This document shows positions 23,507 to 32,429 of a stretch of 64,000 bases of DNA, piece after piece. Positions within the stretch are counted from its first letter, which is position 1. Each line of letters begins with the position of its first letter. The notes beneath the pieces were generated by a model. The model saw only the letters and a program-made list of their open reading frames with translations, did not search any database and was not told where the DNA came from. The position numbers and the translations under genes are program-made. The stretch is from Nemertoderma westbladi (taxonomy: Eukaryota > Xenacoelomorpha > Nemertodermatida > Nemertodermatidae), in the NCBI GenBank assembly GCA_032718475.1, contig JAUCBJ010006911.1, forward strand, positions 1-64,000, given 5' to 3'.

Positions 23507-24128
23507 TGTAAGCGGATCCAATTCGCTGCACTACCTAGCGGAAAATGGGGAAAGTGGCTTTTTACAAATTATAGTTGGCTAGGTGACATTACAAATATAA
23601 TGTCACCTAACAACCAATGAAGGCAATATACATTGCCAGCCACAAAGAGAGATGACAGGCTGTAGGCCATCTCAGGGGGATGAAGGAAGCTAGCACGTGG
23701 GTATCAGAGAACAGGGAGTGCCAAGGGAAGGAAGGATAGGTTAGCCAATGGTGGGGCAGAACACCATATTATTGGAATGCATCCATTGGCCAGGCCACGT
23801 ACCAAGTAGCAATATTCCATATGTGTTAGTAATATAACCATTGCCTTTATTACCTGTTGTTCAGTTGGTTTGTCTAGAGCTGTGGAAGCAAGACGGTTTA
23901 CACCATCGTCGTCATCAGTCAGTAACCATGCTATTATTGTATTCTGACTGTGCTATTATTGTATTCTGACATTACGAACAACTGCCACTAAAAACTCAGT
24001 TATTCTTTCGGCCTCTAGCCTTTCAGATACCACAAGCCTTTCAGCAGCCAGCGGACGCAGCGACGCATATTACTCAAAAGCAAACACATCAGTTGGGATT
24101 CCATCACCAACTCGGGGATCCCGTCACA
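23507..24128 (+). repeat. 5' LTR, 622 bp, with three hairpins
   Basis: It has TG...CA termini. It matches, end to end, the 623-bp solo LTR at 57527-58149 (opposite strand). It contains inverted repeats at 23511-23527 (AGCGGATCCAATTCGCT), 23581-23608 (11-bp stem AGGTGACATTA) and 23622-23637 (GGCAATATACATTGCC). The solo LTR has three hairpins in the same order but with different stem sequences for the second and third. Confidence 0.75.
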
Positions 24129-24461
24129 GTTTAAACCGCGCTTAGAAAGTCTAAACCACCACTTCAAGAGATCCGAAGACAAACTGTGACAGCGCAAACG
24201 CCGATGGAACAACCATGAGTGAATAACGAACGCCCCAGGGTTCAGAGAGGGGCGGAAGTCTGCCGCGAACCCCGAGCGACAGAGCGATTCAGGAAGCAGA
24301 GACAAGGCGGTACCAGCCTGCCACACGGCATTCGCCGAGGAACGACGATTCGGTGGTAGAGGAGGAAGACGGACGGGTATGAGGGGACGAGAAACGGGGG
24401 TCGACATGGAACGGGAGCGGTAAAAGGAATACCAGAGTCACCAGCCAACCAGCTGCTACAG

Positions 24462-24818
24462 GTGGCGAGCAGGCCCACCGGAATGGCAATGGTAGGGCCA
24501 ACGGTACCATGCTGGACGAGGAGAGGAGGTAAAGAGGTCGAGGAGGAGGACGTCAGTACGATTGATCGCCTGCGACAGGCATATAACGCCACAAAGAAAA
24601 CTCTAAAGGATGCTAAGACTGGAGGAAAGGTAGACGAGCCCAAGTTGAACCGGAGACTCGGTGAGTGTAACAAACATTTTCACCACCTAGCCCGATTTGG
24701 GCAGGGGGAACTGGCGAGTGAAAGGGCGAGGGGGGTCGCCACTGAATTGTGGCGATCTGAGATAATGCCATATGGTGTAGTGTACATAGGCCTTATCAGT
24801 GGATGCACGGGGAATTAA
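24462..24818 (+). pseudogene. Possible gag-like remnant inside the LTR element
   Basis: A 118-codon frame lies in the internal region. Its middle part (TIDRLRQAYNATKKTLKDAK, then KLNRRLGECNKHFHHLARFG) is charged and helix-prone, as in capsid-type regions of retrotransposon gag, but no diagnostic motif (zinc knuckle or major homology region) is seen. It may be a leftover of gag in a deleted element or non-coding. Composition is more GC-rich than the surrounding intron. Confidence 0.25.
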
Positions 24819-24839
24819 GTTAGTGGGATGGGCGGATCC

Positions 24840-24925
24840 ATCAGCCAGCGGACGCGGCGACACGTATTACCCAAAAGCAAACAAATTGGTAGGGATTCCC
24901 TCACCAACTCGGGGATCCTGTCACA
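24840..24925 (+). repeat. Truncated 3' LTR (86 bp)
   Basis: This segment repeats the terminal part of the 5' LTR (24042-24128). Shared features are CAGCCAGCGGACGC, AAAAGCAAAC, TCACCAACTCGGGGATCC and the CACA end. Only the last 86 of about 622 bp remain, so the rest was deleted or never copied. Confidence 0.7.
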
Positions 24926-24939
24926 CCTTGCACCATGAC

Positions 24940-26100
24940 CACGATTGGTCTAAATGCTCTTTGCAGCAGCCTTCACTTCTGCAAAGGAGATATCGCCAAT
25001 GGGAATATCCGGGAGTACAGACTCAGACACTTTTACTTCTATAAAGTTATCAGGCAATACCCTGTCATTATTGAGGAGCTTTTCAAAGTGGGCTTTCCAA
25101 CCATTGAGGCGATCGGCTGGTGATTCAGCCTTAACCTTGGTGGTTGGTTGGCTTTTCCGCCCAGTAAGCAAGTTGATCGATTTCCATGCCTGGTATGATT
25201 GCCTGCTGTCGTCAGCATCATTGATGGCATCAACCTGTTGGTTTATTAGCTCATGTAGATTAGCAGAATACTGCCTGTTCAGGGACCTAGATGCAGCATT
25301 AACTGCATTCTTGGCCGCTGCAGTCTGTTTGAGTCGAGACTCTTTCTGCGCCTTATAGAGCTCATTTTGGCACTTCTGAATCCTGTTCTGAATTATATTT
25401 TGTCCAATGCTGCATGTGCAGTTGGATTCATCAATAGACCAATTCCACCATTGCCACTATCATCTGCTGATGCGAGGGCGAGTCGCCAACCGCCCCCCAT
25501 GTCCTTAATAAGAACCTCATCAGTCTGTCCAGTCTGCATTCGGTGCTCTTGAACACCCACTGCGCTAAGATAAAGCTTTTCTGCCAAGGCAGTCAGCTCA
25601 CCTTGTCGCATCGGGGACCCCAGTGTTAGGGTGTTTACTGAGGCTAGTCTAGTGACTTGCCTCAGATTCACCAATGGCTTTGTTGGTTGGGGTGGAACAT
25701 GAGAGTAGCCTCCAACTCCAGAATCCCTCTCCCCCTCACAATCTGGCCTCCCTGGTGACCCAGGGTTTGGGCCAGAATGGTCATCAGGAAAGGGACTCAA
25801 AGAATTGTTGGCTGCTCTCTCTCCAGTAGGGGTGAGACAGGCAGCCGATCAGGAGATAACTGAGAGGTGACTGTGATGACTGTGAGGCCGATTGTGTCCG
25901 GTAATTCCACTGGCCTCTAGTGGCCGGACCTCCGCATTACTAATGTAATCCATAGTGGGGGTTGGGGGGTGCTTTTTTGCCGAGTCAGCTCTCGGGGCAA
26001 ATACCACACCCTGGTTTGCCATTCCACAGGGTGGGTGTCGCAGTGGAGTCAGATATGAGGCCCATCACCCATATCTACTCTGGCGCACATGACCCACCAT
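24940..26100 (-). mobile_element. Rearranged fragment of the RTE-like LINE
   Basis: On the minus strand this matches two separate parts of the intact LINE joined by a deletion of about 0.75 kb. 24940-25395 corresponds to about 12948-13390 (start of the reverse transcriptase and linker). 25405-26100 corresponds to about 14140-14837 (endonuclease start and 5' leader). It lacks the 3' end and most of the reverse transcriptase. Satellite sequence flanks both sides, so it sits in the 17-bp array next to the LTR element. Non-functional. Confidence 0.85.
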
Positions 26101-26106
26101 TGGCTG

Positions 26107-26150
26107 TTATCGCCCAGAGTCTTTATCGCCCCTGGTAACTTATCCGCACT
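26107..26150. repeat. Remnant of the + orientation 17-bp satellite
   Basis: A short run (TATCGCCCAGAGTCTTTATC, then GCCCCTGGTAACTTATC) matches the array ending at 23506. It shows that the LTR element and LINE fragment lie within what was one satellite block. Confidence 0.8.
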
Positions 26151-26511
26151 GTGACAAATATGAATTTTGAATGGGAGAAACGCATCTGGCATTGGTATTT
26201 GTATTGTTTATTATTGTCAAGAGTTTTGCAGTTAAATTGCGAGACACATGACATACATTGAATTGCCTAAGTACAAATGTTATAAATAAAAACAATATGT
26301 TATTTGAAATAAGAACTGTATAAATTACTATTTAATATTTTAACGCCACATACTGTAGAGATACTTGTGAAAAATAGAGTATTTCAAAATAATTAATAAT
26401 TAAACTGCATGTATACTGCCACAGCATAGGTAAAATTGGAATAATAAGTACGAAGGTCTAGTGCAAAAAATACGTTAAAATAAATCGAGTTGATAAAATA
26501 GTAACATTTGA
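26151..26511. other. AT-rich intron sequence
   Basis: About 360 bp of AT-rich sequence. No coding, RNA or repeat feature is recognised. Confidence 0.5.
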
Positions 26512-27080
26512 ATGGGAGAATCTTTTAGGCTCGTTAAGCCAAGGAATGCCTGTTCACCACCATGGGTGATCTTCCACAGTAAACCCTTCCACTCTGTATC
26601 CCAAGTTGCCTTGGTTCCCATTTATCGACCACTGAAGGATGAAAGCCGGGGTTGGGCTAGGCTGCAGCATTTAAAGCACTGTGCCCAAACAGTGCTGCCC
26701 CATCTAGGGATCGATCCCGGGCTCCCTAATCGGAAGCACAGTAATGTCACCACTCAACCAAGCTGCAATAGTAACATTTAGACTCAGTAAGCTAGTGAAT
26801 GCCTGTACGCCGTCAAGGGTGATCTTCCACAGTAAACCCGTCCACTCTGTTTCCTAAAGCGCTAAAGGAATGCTTGTTCTCCACAATGGGTGATCTTCCA
26901 CAGTAAACCCTTCTACTCTGTTTCCTAAAGGAATGTCTGTTCACCACCATGGATGATCTTCCACAGTAAACCCTTCCACTCTGTTTCCTAAAGCGCTAAA
27001 GGAATGCTTGTTCTCCACAATGGGTGATCTTCCATAATAAACCTTTCCACTCTGTTTGACAAGTTATCATGTTCTCATTT
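26512..27080. repeat. Diverged short repeats, SINE-tail-like
   Basis: A segment of about 45-60 bp containing GGTGATCTTCCACAGTAAAC and CCTTCCACTCTGTTTCC recurs at about 26563, 26818, 26889, 26950 and 27024, with AAGGAATGCCTGTTCACC leading into it. The spacing is irregular. Together with the tRNA-like stretch at 26690-26770 this looks like a cluster of SINE bodies or tails duplicated in place. Confidence 0.6.
26690..26770 (-). mobile_element. tRNA-like SINE head
   Basis: On the minus strand the sequence begins GCAGCTTGGTTGAGTGGTGA (box A-like) and about 40 bp later has CCCGGGATCGATCCC (box B-like, with the T-stem palindrome). It ends near GGGCAGC, which could pair with the start. Spacing fits a tRNA-derived RNA polymerase III promoter. 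It is probably a SINE and not a functional tRNA gene, because the anticodon arm is irregular and related fragments lie close by. Confidence 0.45.
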
Positions 27081-27089
27081 ATCGACCAG

Positions 27090-27190
27090 AAAACCTTGCA
27101 TTTAAAGTCCCGTACCAAAACAGTAAAAAAAAGTGCGTCGTCCAGGGAACGAATCTGGAACCTCCTGAATGAAAGCCCAGATTGTTAACA
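27090..27190 (-). mobile_element. Second, degenerate tRNA-like SINE remnant
   Basis: Minus-strand CAGCAGCTTGATTTTGTG followed by GGAGGTTCCAGATTCGTTCC has the spacing of box A and box B of a tRNA-derived SINE, but both boxes are diverged. The unit lies next to repeats shared with the first SINE-like segment. Confidence 0.35.
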
Positions 27191-27410
27191 CAAAATCAAG
27201 CTGCTGCTTAGTCTATAAATCGAATAATTGAAAATTGAATATGAAAAATATGACTAATATAATTTCTAATTGTAGGCCTCCTCTAACTGAAACTATTTGA
27301 GTATAAATATAAATGTAAACTAAAACTATAACTAGGCCCTACAGTAAAATATGTGACTTAGAGGAAGTATGAGAAAGTTGGGGGAAAGTATCCTGTATAT
27401 AATGACAGTG
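27191..27410. other. AT-rich intron sequence
   Basis: Nothing is recognised in these 220 bp before the inverted satellite block begins. Confidence 0.5.
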
Positions 27411-27809
27411 GCGATAAAGGACCAGGTGCGATAAAGACTCGGGGGCGATAATGACCCAGGGGCGATAAGTTCCTAAAAATTCAGAACTGGGAGGCGATAA
27501 GTTCCCAACAAAAATGCAATTTATAGGGGCGATAAGGTTCCAGGGGCGATAAAGACTTGGGGGCGATAAAGACCCAGGGGCGATAAGTTCCTAAAAACTC
27601 AGAGCTGGGGGGCGATAAGTTCCCAACAAAAATTCAATTCATAGGGGCGATAAGGTTCCAGGGGCGATAAAGACTCGGGGGCGATAAAGACCCAGGGGCG
27701 ATAAGTTCCTAAAAACTCAGAACTGGGGGGCGATAAGTTCCCAACAAAAATTCAATTCATAGGGGCGATAAGGTTCCAGGGGCGATAAAGACTTGGGGGC
27801 AATAAAGAC
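27411..27809. repeat. 17-bp satellite in inverted orientation, 118-bp higher-order unit
   Basis: GGGGCGATAAAGACCCAGG is the reverse complement of the 21948-23506 array monomer. Here the units are organised in a 118-bp composite repeated about three times (equivalent points at 27453, 27571 and 27689). The composite includes the unique segment AAAAACTCAGAACTGGG and AACAAAAATTCAATTCATAG. The block is broken at 27809 by an insertion and resumes at 28988. Confidence 0.9.
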
Positions 27810-28987
27810 TGTAAAAGCTTTTGCGGATATAGCTAGTTATTTTCCCCGCAAAGTACTGTGTAGGTATTTTAGTGGACATAAAAAGCCATTTTTCTTACTG
27901 TGTAGGTGTTTTAGCGGACATAAAAAGCCATTATTCTGTATGTGTACTTTAGCGGACATAACAAGCCATTTTATGCCGCAATGCGTCAAAATACTCTTAA
28001 TACAGTGTAGTTCAGATGACGACATCTATCAGCTGATATGTCGATGTGGAGCTTTTGGCTTTCTTTGTTCAGGCTCACTCACTCGACCAATCATAGCGAT
28101 TTTCATTTTATTTGCACAGAAGCCTCCGGGAAATCGCGCAATGCATTGTGGTCTTTGTTTGCCTTTTTTCCTGAGCCCAGAACATCGGCTGTGGAATTAT
28201 TCTGTGTTTCAGACTTTGGCCAAGCATTAGGGCGGCTTTGATCATAGAAACGTATAACTGTTATCATATTGTCATATTGTCAAACCTGATCACATACAAA
28301 CACCGCATTATTTTACTGCTATTTACTGTCGGTTATTAATTGTATCAGTTGATGGATATGTTGTTATATTTGGAGAATATCGATAAATAATCAGAAAACC
28401 CAATCTTCTTGATATACTGAAGGTTAGAGAGACCGGTTACATATAGCAATTGCGACTTATATTATAGTGGTTTTGGAGTGAATTGAATGCTATTTCATAG
28501 GCCCTACATGTGTCAGTTGCTGTTCTCCTTATATATGACTAAAATTAGTGAAGGTCGGCAGATCAGTGTGCAGCAGTGTGCGGTAGTGTGCATGAGTATG
28601 ACAGATAACAAAGCATTTCCTAAAGAATGCGCTTTATACGTGAATCATTAGCCATCCCGTTGTGTTTAGTGTAAGTCATAACTCTGTTTACATACTTAGA
28701 GCGCCACGTCCTAAAGGAACTGTTAATATTTCCCGAAAGTGAATAATATTTGTCAGAGATATTATAGTAACGATCAATCGAATAATACAGTAGGTCTACA
28801 CCGCAATAAGGTCAGAGCATCCGAATCCAGTCTCCCTTAACCGTGGGTGAATGATCGCGCATAGGCTGGCTTCGGCTAATGTAACTTTATGTGTATCAAA
28901 TACTTGTTATAGGCTAAAGTCGATTTATAACCTAGAAGACACCTAAATTTGGCAGGTTAAACTGCTAAAGGTCTAAAAGCGCGAACA
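27810..28987. mobile_element. 1.18-kb insertion with TG...CA ends, possible solo LTR
   Basis: The insertion interrupts the satellite between two copies of AAGAC (27805-27809 and 28988-28992). Removing it and one copy restores GATAAAGACCCAGGGG. It starts TGTAAAAGCTTTTGCGG and ends GCGCGAACA. The TG...CA ends and 5-bp duplication fit a solo LTR. The weak terminal symmetry (TGT and GCTTTT at the same offsets) would also allow a non-autonomous DNA transposon. Near its left end a segment with TTTAGCGGACATAAAAAGCC is repeated about three times. No protein is recognised. Confidence 0.5.
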
Positions 28988-29080
28988 AAGACCCAGGGGC
29001 GATAAGTTCCTAAAAACTCAGAACTGGGGGGCGATAAGTTCCCAACAAAAATTCAATTCATAGGGGCGATAAGGTTCCAG
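28988..29080. repeat. Continuation of the inverted 118-bp composite satellite
   Basis: It begins AAGACCCAGGGGCGATAAG and carries the same AAAACTCAGAACTGGG and TTCAATTCATAGGGG segments as the block at 27411-27809. It merges at about 29078 with the ACCGATAAGG array. Confidence 0.88.
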
Positions 29081-29755
29081 GACCGATAAGGTTCCTGGAC
29101 CGATAAGGTCCTGGACCGATAAGGTTCCAGGACCGATAAGGTTCCTGGACCGATAAGGTCCTGGACCGATAAGGTTCCAGGACCGATAAGGTTCCTGGAC
29201 CGATAAGGTTCCTGGACCGATAAGGTTCCTGGACCGATAAGGTCCTGGACCGATAAGGTTCCAGGGCCGATAAGGTTCCTGGACCGATAAGGTCCAGGAC
29301 CGATAAGGTTGCTGGACCGATAAGGTTCCTGGACCGATAAGGTTCCTGGACCGATAAGGTCCTGGACCGATAAGGTTCCAGGACCGATAAGGTTCCTGGA
29401 CCGATAAGGTTCCTGGACCGATAAGGTTCCAGGACCGATAAGGTTCCTGGACCGATAAGGTTCCTGGACCGATAAGGTTCCTGGACCGATAAGGTTCCTG
29501 GACCGATAAGGTTCCAGGACCGATAAGGTTTCTGGACCGATAAGGTTCCTGGACCGATAAGGTTCCTGGACCGATAAGGTTCCTGGACCGATAAGGTTCC
29601 AGGACTGATAAGGTTTCTGGACCGATAAGGTTCCTGGACCGATAAGGTTCCAGGACCAATAAGGTTCCTGGACCGATAAGGTTCCTGGACCGATAAGGTT
29701 CCTGGACCGATAAGGTTCCTGGACCGATAAGGTTCCAGGACCGATAAGGTCCTGC
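29078..29755. repeat. 17-bp satellite variant, about 40 copies
   Basis: The monomer is GGACCGATAAGGTTCCT (17 bp), with 15-16-bp units where GGTTCCT becomes GGTCCT. It is clearly derived from the adjacent GGGGCGATAAGGTTCCAGG unit and keeps the same period. The array ends about 155 bp before the acceptor of the domain III S3-S4 exon. Minus-strand open frames here are periodic (17 residues) and not genes. Confidence 0.93.
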
Positions 29756-29911
29756 TTCGCTTCGTTTCAGAAGTTTCGTGTCACATGATTTTATAATTGA
29801 TCGAGTAAATCCACAATCATTGATGTATATGTATTAAAATTGCCCAATTGCCTTTCATTCTCGGCTCGGCTCGGCTCGGTTCATAGGTTTTGTTCGGTTT
29901 TTTTATTTTAG

Positions 29912-30088
29912 GTTTCTCTCACATCTTTAATCATGGAGTTGTCAGACACCAAGGCGTCTTCAGTTTCTGCTAATTCCAACAATTCTGCAACAACATCTGC
30001 GGGTTCCAACTTGGCGTATCTTCGAGCTATTCGTATACTTCGAGCGTTTCGACCACTTCGAGCAATTTCCCGTTGGCAAGGAATGAAG
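29912..30088 (+). CDS. Nav channel exon: domain III S3-S4 voltage sensor
   Basis: The acceptor is TTTTTTATTTTAG and the donor is AAG|GTAACG. The exon is 177 nt (59 codons), phase 0 at both ends. It completes S3 (VSLTSLIMELSDTK), has a Ser/Asn/Thr-rich S3-S4 extracellular loop (ASSVSANSNNSATTSAGS) with potential N-glycosylation sites, and then the S4 voltage sensor LRAIRILRAFRPLRAISR. In S4, five arginines lie at every third position. The exon ends in the S4-S5 linker (WQGMK). The pattern matches Nav domain III (LRxLRxLRPLRALSR). No sensor charge is missing. Confidence 0.94.
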
Positions 30089-30420
30089 GTAACGACCAAT
30101 CTTTGAAATATAATAGTCGATAAAAACTTACTACTGTTAGCCCTTTGAAAATTCGTTATTAGTTTTTATAAAAATTATGCGATATTGGTATTAACTAAAA
30201 GGGCACCTTTTAATTTCTTTTTGAAAGATATTAATTTTTATTTCTTTTTGACCATTTTGTATCATGCTATAACCGCGATATTTATTAGCAACTGGCGCCA
30301 GACAGTCACAACGTATATTGGGCCTGGGATCCATGTCAATAAAACTAAAACTCCTTCCGTACTCAATATTATGTAATTGTAATTGTAATTATTTATTATT
30401 TTTAATTAATTTTATTGTAG
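30089..30420 (+). other. Short Nav intron
   Basis: A 332-bp AT-rich intron between the S4 and S5 exons, free of satellites. It is one of only two introns here shorter than 400 bp, alongside 45937-46299. Confidence 0.85.
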
Positions 30421-30529
30421 ATTGTTGTTAACGCATTATTTTCCGCGATCCCACAAATTTGCAATGTACTGCTGGTGTGTTTGATATTCTGGCTGATATT
30501 CTCAATAATGGGAGTACAATTTTTTAAAG
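30421..30529 (+). CDS. Nav channel exon: domain III S5
   Basis: The acceptor is TTTTATTGTAG and the donor is AAAG|GTAAGA. The exon is 109 nt, entering in phase 0 and leaving in phase 1. It encodes [20 protein letters not shown] and then [16 protein letters not shown], with the Gly codon split by the intron. This is the S4-S5 linker end and S5 helix of domain III (Nav consensus VVNAL..AIPSIMNVLLVC). Confidence 0.94.
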
Positions 30530-31050
30530 GTAAGATAATTCTATGTATTCTTTTTCATGTTGAATTTATGTAACTTGTAATATTTCCATGTCGGACTTTA
30601 TTTAGGCAGTGTAATTGAGCCGCACTCTCTTCAGATTATATAAGTAGTATATGAAGATATGATCACGGATCAAGGTTACCCATAGCCCAGCATTACCATG
30701 TTTTCTACTACTGCATCCAATCAGAAGCCACCATTTCAACCATTACCAGTGGTCGTTATTATTTCAACCAATCAGATGCCAGCATTTCAACCGTGACCAT
30801 GGTAACTTCTCAAGTTCCCGCATTTTCCGCTAGAGGTGTTATTAGTCACCCAGCTAACTCCCTCTCTACTCATTGTAACCAATCGCGAGCCTTTATTTTA
30901 CAGGTGCTCGGGTGTCTACACTTAGTAGCAGGTAACTTCTACTATTTTTCAAATCGCTATTTTCACCAACCAGTATTTTCATATCATTTATTTCAGGTGT
31001 CTTTCTACCTGTAATTTTTCACCAGTAACTAAATTTAATTTTGCAATTTT
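30530..31050. other. Intron sequence, nothing recognised
   Basis: Intron following the S5 exon. Some short phrases recur (CAATCAGA next to ATTTCAACC twice around 30715-30790), possibly from a degraded transposon, but nothing can be named. Confidence 0.45.
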
Positions 31051-31054
31051 TCAG

Positions 31055-31145
31055 ATAACAAAATATTCAACTGGGATCGAACTCGGGACCTTTATGTTTT
31101 GCCTATTTGTAAACATCTGCGACCAGTTATGAAGAATAAATCGAT
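31055..31145 (-). mobile_element. Possible tRNA-derived SINE remnant
   Basis: The minus-strand sequence GGTCCCGAGTTCGATCCCAG is a good tRNA T-arm/box B match. About 35 bp upstream of it AACTGGTCGCAGATG is a weak box A. This fits the head of a tRNA-derived SINE, but there is no convincing acceptor stem. Confidence 0.35.
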
Positions 31146-31266
31146 CTTGAATAATTATTACTTGGCATTCAACAGCTATAACTCGAATATTTGACGCCTT
31201 TTTCTCTCGGGGTTGGATGGAAGAGTGAGCGGTGAATTGTTGTACAGCCATGGCTCCAATGCTGTT

Positions 31267-32004
31267 CTAAATACTGCTTGGCAGCCCAGCACCGTCCTCA
31301 AACCCCTGCCCACTTCTCCACTTCACCCGCGAGCCCCGTTGACAATGGGAGGCCCCGCGAATTATCGCGAACTGGCCGCGAGTTCGGACCCAGCCCTTTG
31401 TGGTGCTGAAAGGTCGCCCCCAGGAATGGTGCAGCCTATCAGCCAATATGAGGAGGAGGTGGTTTGCCTGCGGAGTGGGTACACTGTCACAGGACGCAAC
31501 AAACGGAGAGAAGTCGCCCAGTCGTGCCATCACTGCTTCCGCGTACAGCCTCTTCTTTTGGTCTTCGGCCGACTCGAGGACAGACATTGCAGTGCGACCC
31601 ACATAGGACCCGGCTTCAAGGTTGATAACCCGAATGTCTATCAACGCCTGGATCGGTGGGTTTAGCACACCCCGTATCCCCACGTCGCACCGAAGACCTG
31701 CGGCGCCCTCAACTCCCTGCTGCTCGCGGACAACCGTCTCGCAGACTACGTTACGAGGTCCGAAAGCCATAGCGGCGAGGTCTCCAACCACGTCCCATAG
31801 TTCGTTATGGCGCTGTATAACGAGGCCGCCTTTTTTACAATTTAAACCGTGGTTTAAATCGAAGGCGGCCCTGCACCCGTCGCACCGGCTTGGCACCGCC
31901 GCCAGGGGGCGGCCGTATCGGATCGCCAGCGCGTCCCGGAACTCCAGGGGAGACAAGTCCATCTGGTGGTCGGCCATGGGCAGGGAGGAGATCCACCCAC
32001 TCAA
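31267..32004 (-). pseudogene. C-terminal endonuclease-like fragment of a retroelement
   Basis: This GC-rich frame of about 245 residues has no clear start and reads as the C-terminus of a retroelement polyprotein. It has PLEFRDALAIRYGRPL, a zinc-knuckle-like CDGC...HGLNC, then RHNELWDVVGDLAAMAFG, LRCDVGIRG and ALIDIRV...SYVG. The order Cys/His knuckle, RHN and spaced acidic residues resembles the restriction-like endonuclease region of R2/NeSL-type LINEs or related polyproteins. The reverse transcriptase part is absent. Its high GC differs from the surrounding intron, consistent with an inserted element. Confidence 0.5.
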
Positions 32005-32099
32005 ATCGCCGTTGGTTGATTACCTTCCGCCGACCTTGTCAGCATGTCTGGCCGTTGGTTGATTACCTTCCGCCTATCCATGGCCTACAGCCCTGCTGC

Positions 32100-32425
32100 C
32101 GACTGTAGGGGTCCTTTTGTTACACCCTGAACCAAGTGTGCCTCCTGGGTTAGGTTATCTAACACTGGTAGAGGAGCATCCAGTATAGACAGGGCGGGGC
32201 GTGTATCATCTCTAATGCAGATGCGTATCAAGCCTTTGCCTTCAATGGTGCCCTAGGCGCTATAGCCCTCAATGACTTACTTAGTTGATGGGGCTGAACC
32301 AACCCACTCTTGATCAACTAAACAATGAATAGGCTATGCTTATCGGGCCTGCCCTACTGGGCTGACAGCTACAGGTAGTACCACATTACAGCCATAGTGG
32401 TAGCAGGATCTGGGGACCTGACCTG
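32100..32425. other. Possible LINE leader-like sequence
   Basis: This holds no coding feature. It shares the ACCTGACCTGACC ending and the GGGTCC / CTACAGGT phrases with the 5' leader of the intact LINE (14940-15180), so it may be the leader of a related element. Support is weak. Confidence 0.35.
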
Positions 32426-32429
32426 ACCT

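Larger units (their letters stand above)
23507..24925 (+). mobile_element. Small LTR retrotransposon, non-autonomous, truncated 3' LTR
   Basis: The element starts TGTAAGCGGATCC, ends GGATCCTGTCACA and is flanked by the 5-bp duplication CCTTG. A 622-bp 5' LTR (23507-24128) is followed by about 0.7 kb of internal sequence. The last 86 bp (24840-24925) repeat the end of the 5' LTR, so the 3' LTR lacks most of its length. There is no protease, reverse transcriptase or integrase, so mobility would have depended on another element. A solo LTR of the same family is at 57527-58149. Inserted in the 17-bp satellite. Confidence 0.75.

Noticed and set aside
22007-23620. 537-codon frame rich in Pro, Tyr and Leu in the 17-bp array
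   Set aside because: All three + frames are open with the same periodic peptide. This is a composition effect of a CT-rich satellite and not a secreted repeat protein.
24015-24673. Minus-strand frames in the LTR element (up to 143 codons)
   Set aside because: They overlap the opposite-strand frame, show no domain and cross the LTR/internal border. They are likely composition effects of a GC-rich insert.
26690-26770. Functional tRNA gene
   Set aside because: Box A and B resemble a tRNA but the anticodon arm is irregular, no terminator run follows directly, and related repeats nearby point to a SINE.
27793-28230. 145-codon frame in the 1.18-kb insertion
   Set aside because: It starts in satellite sequence, contains the imperfect three-fold repeat and has no recognised domain.
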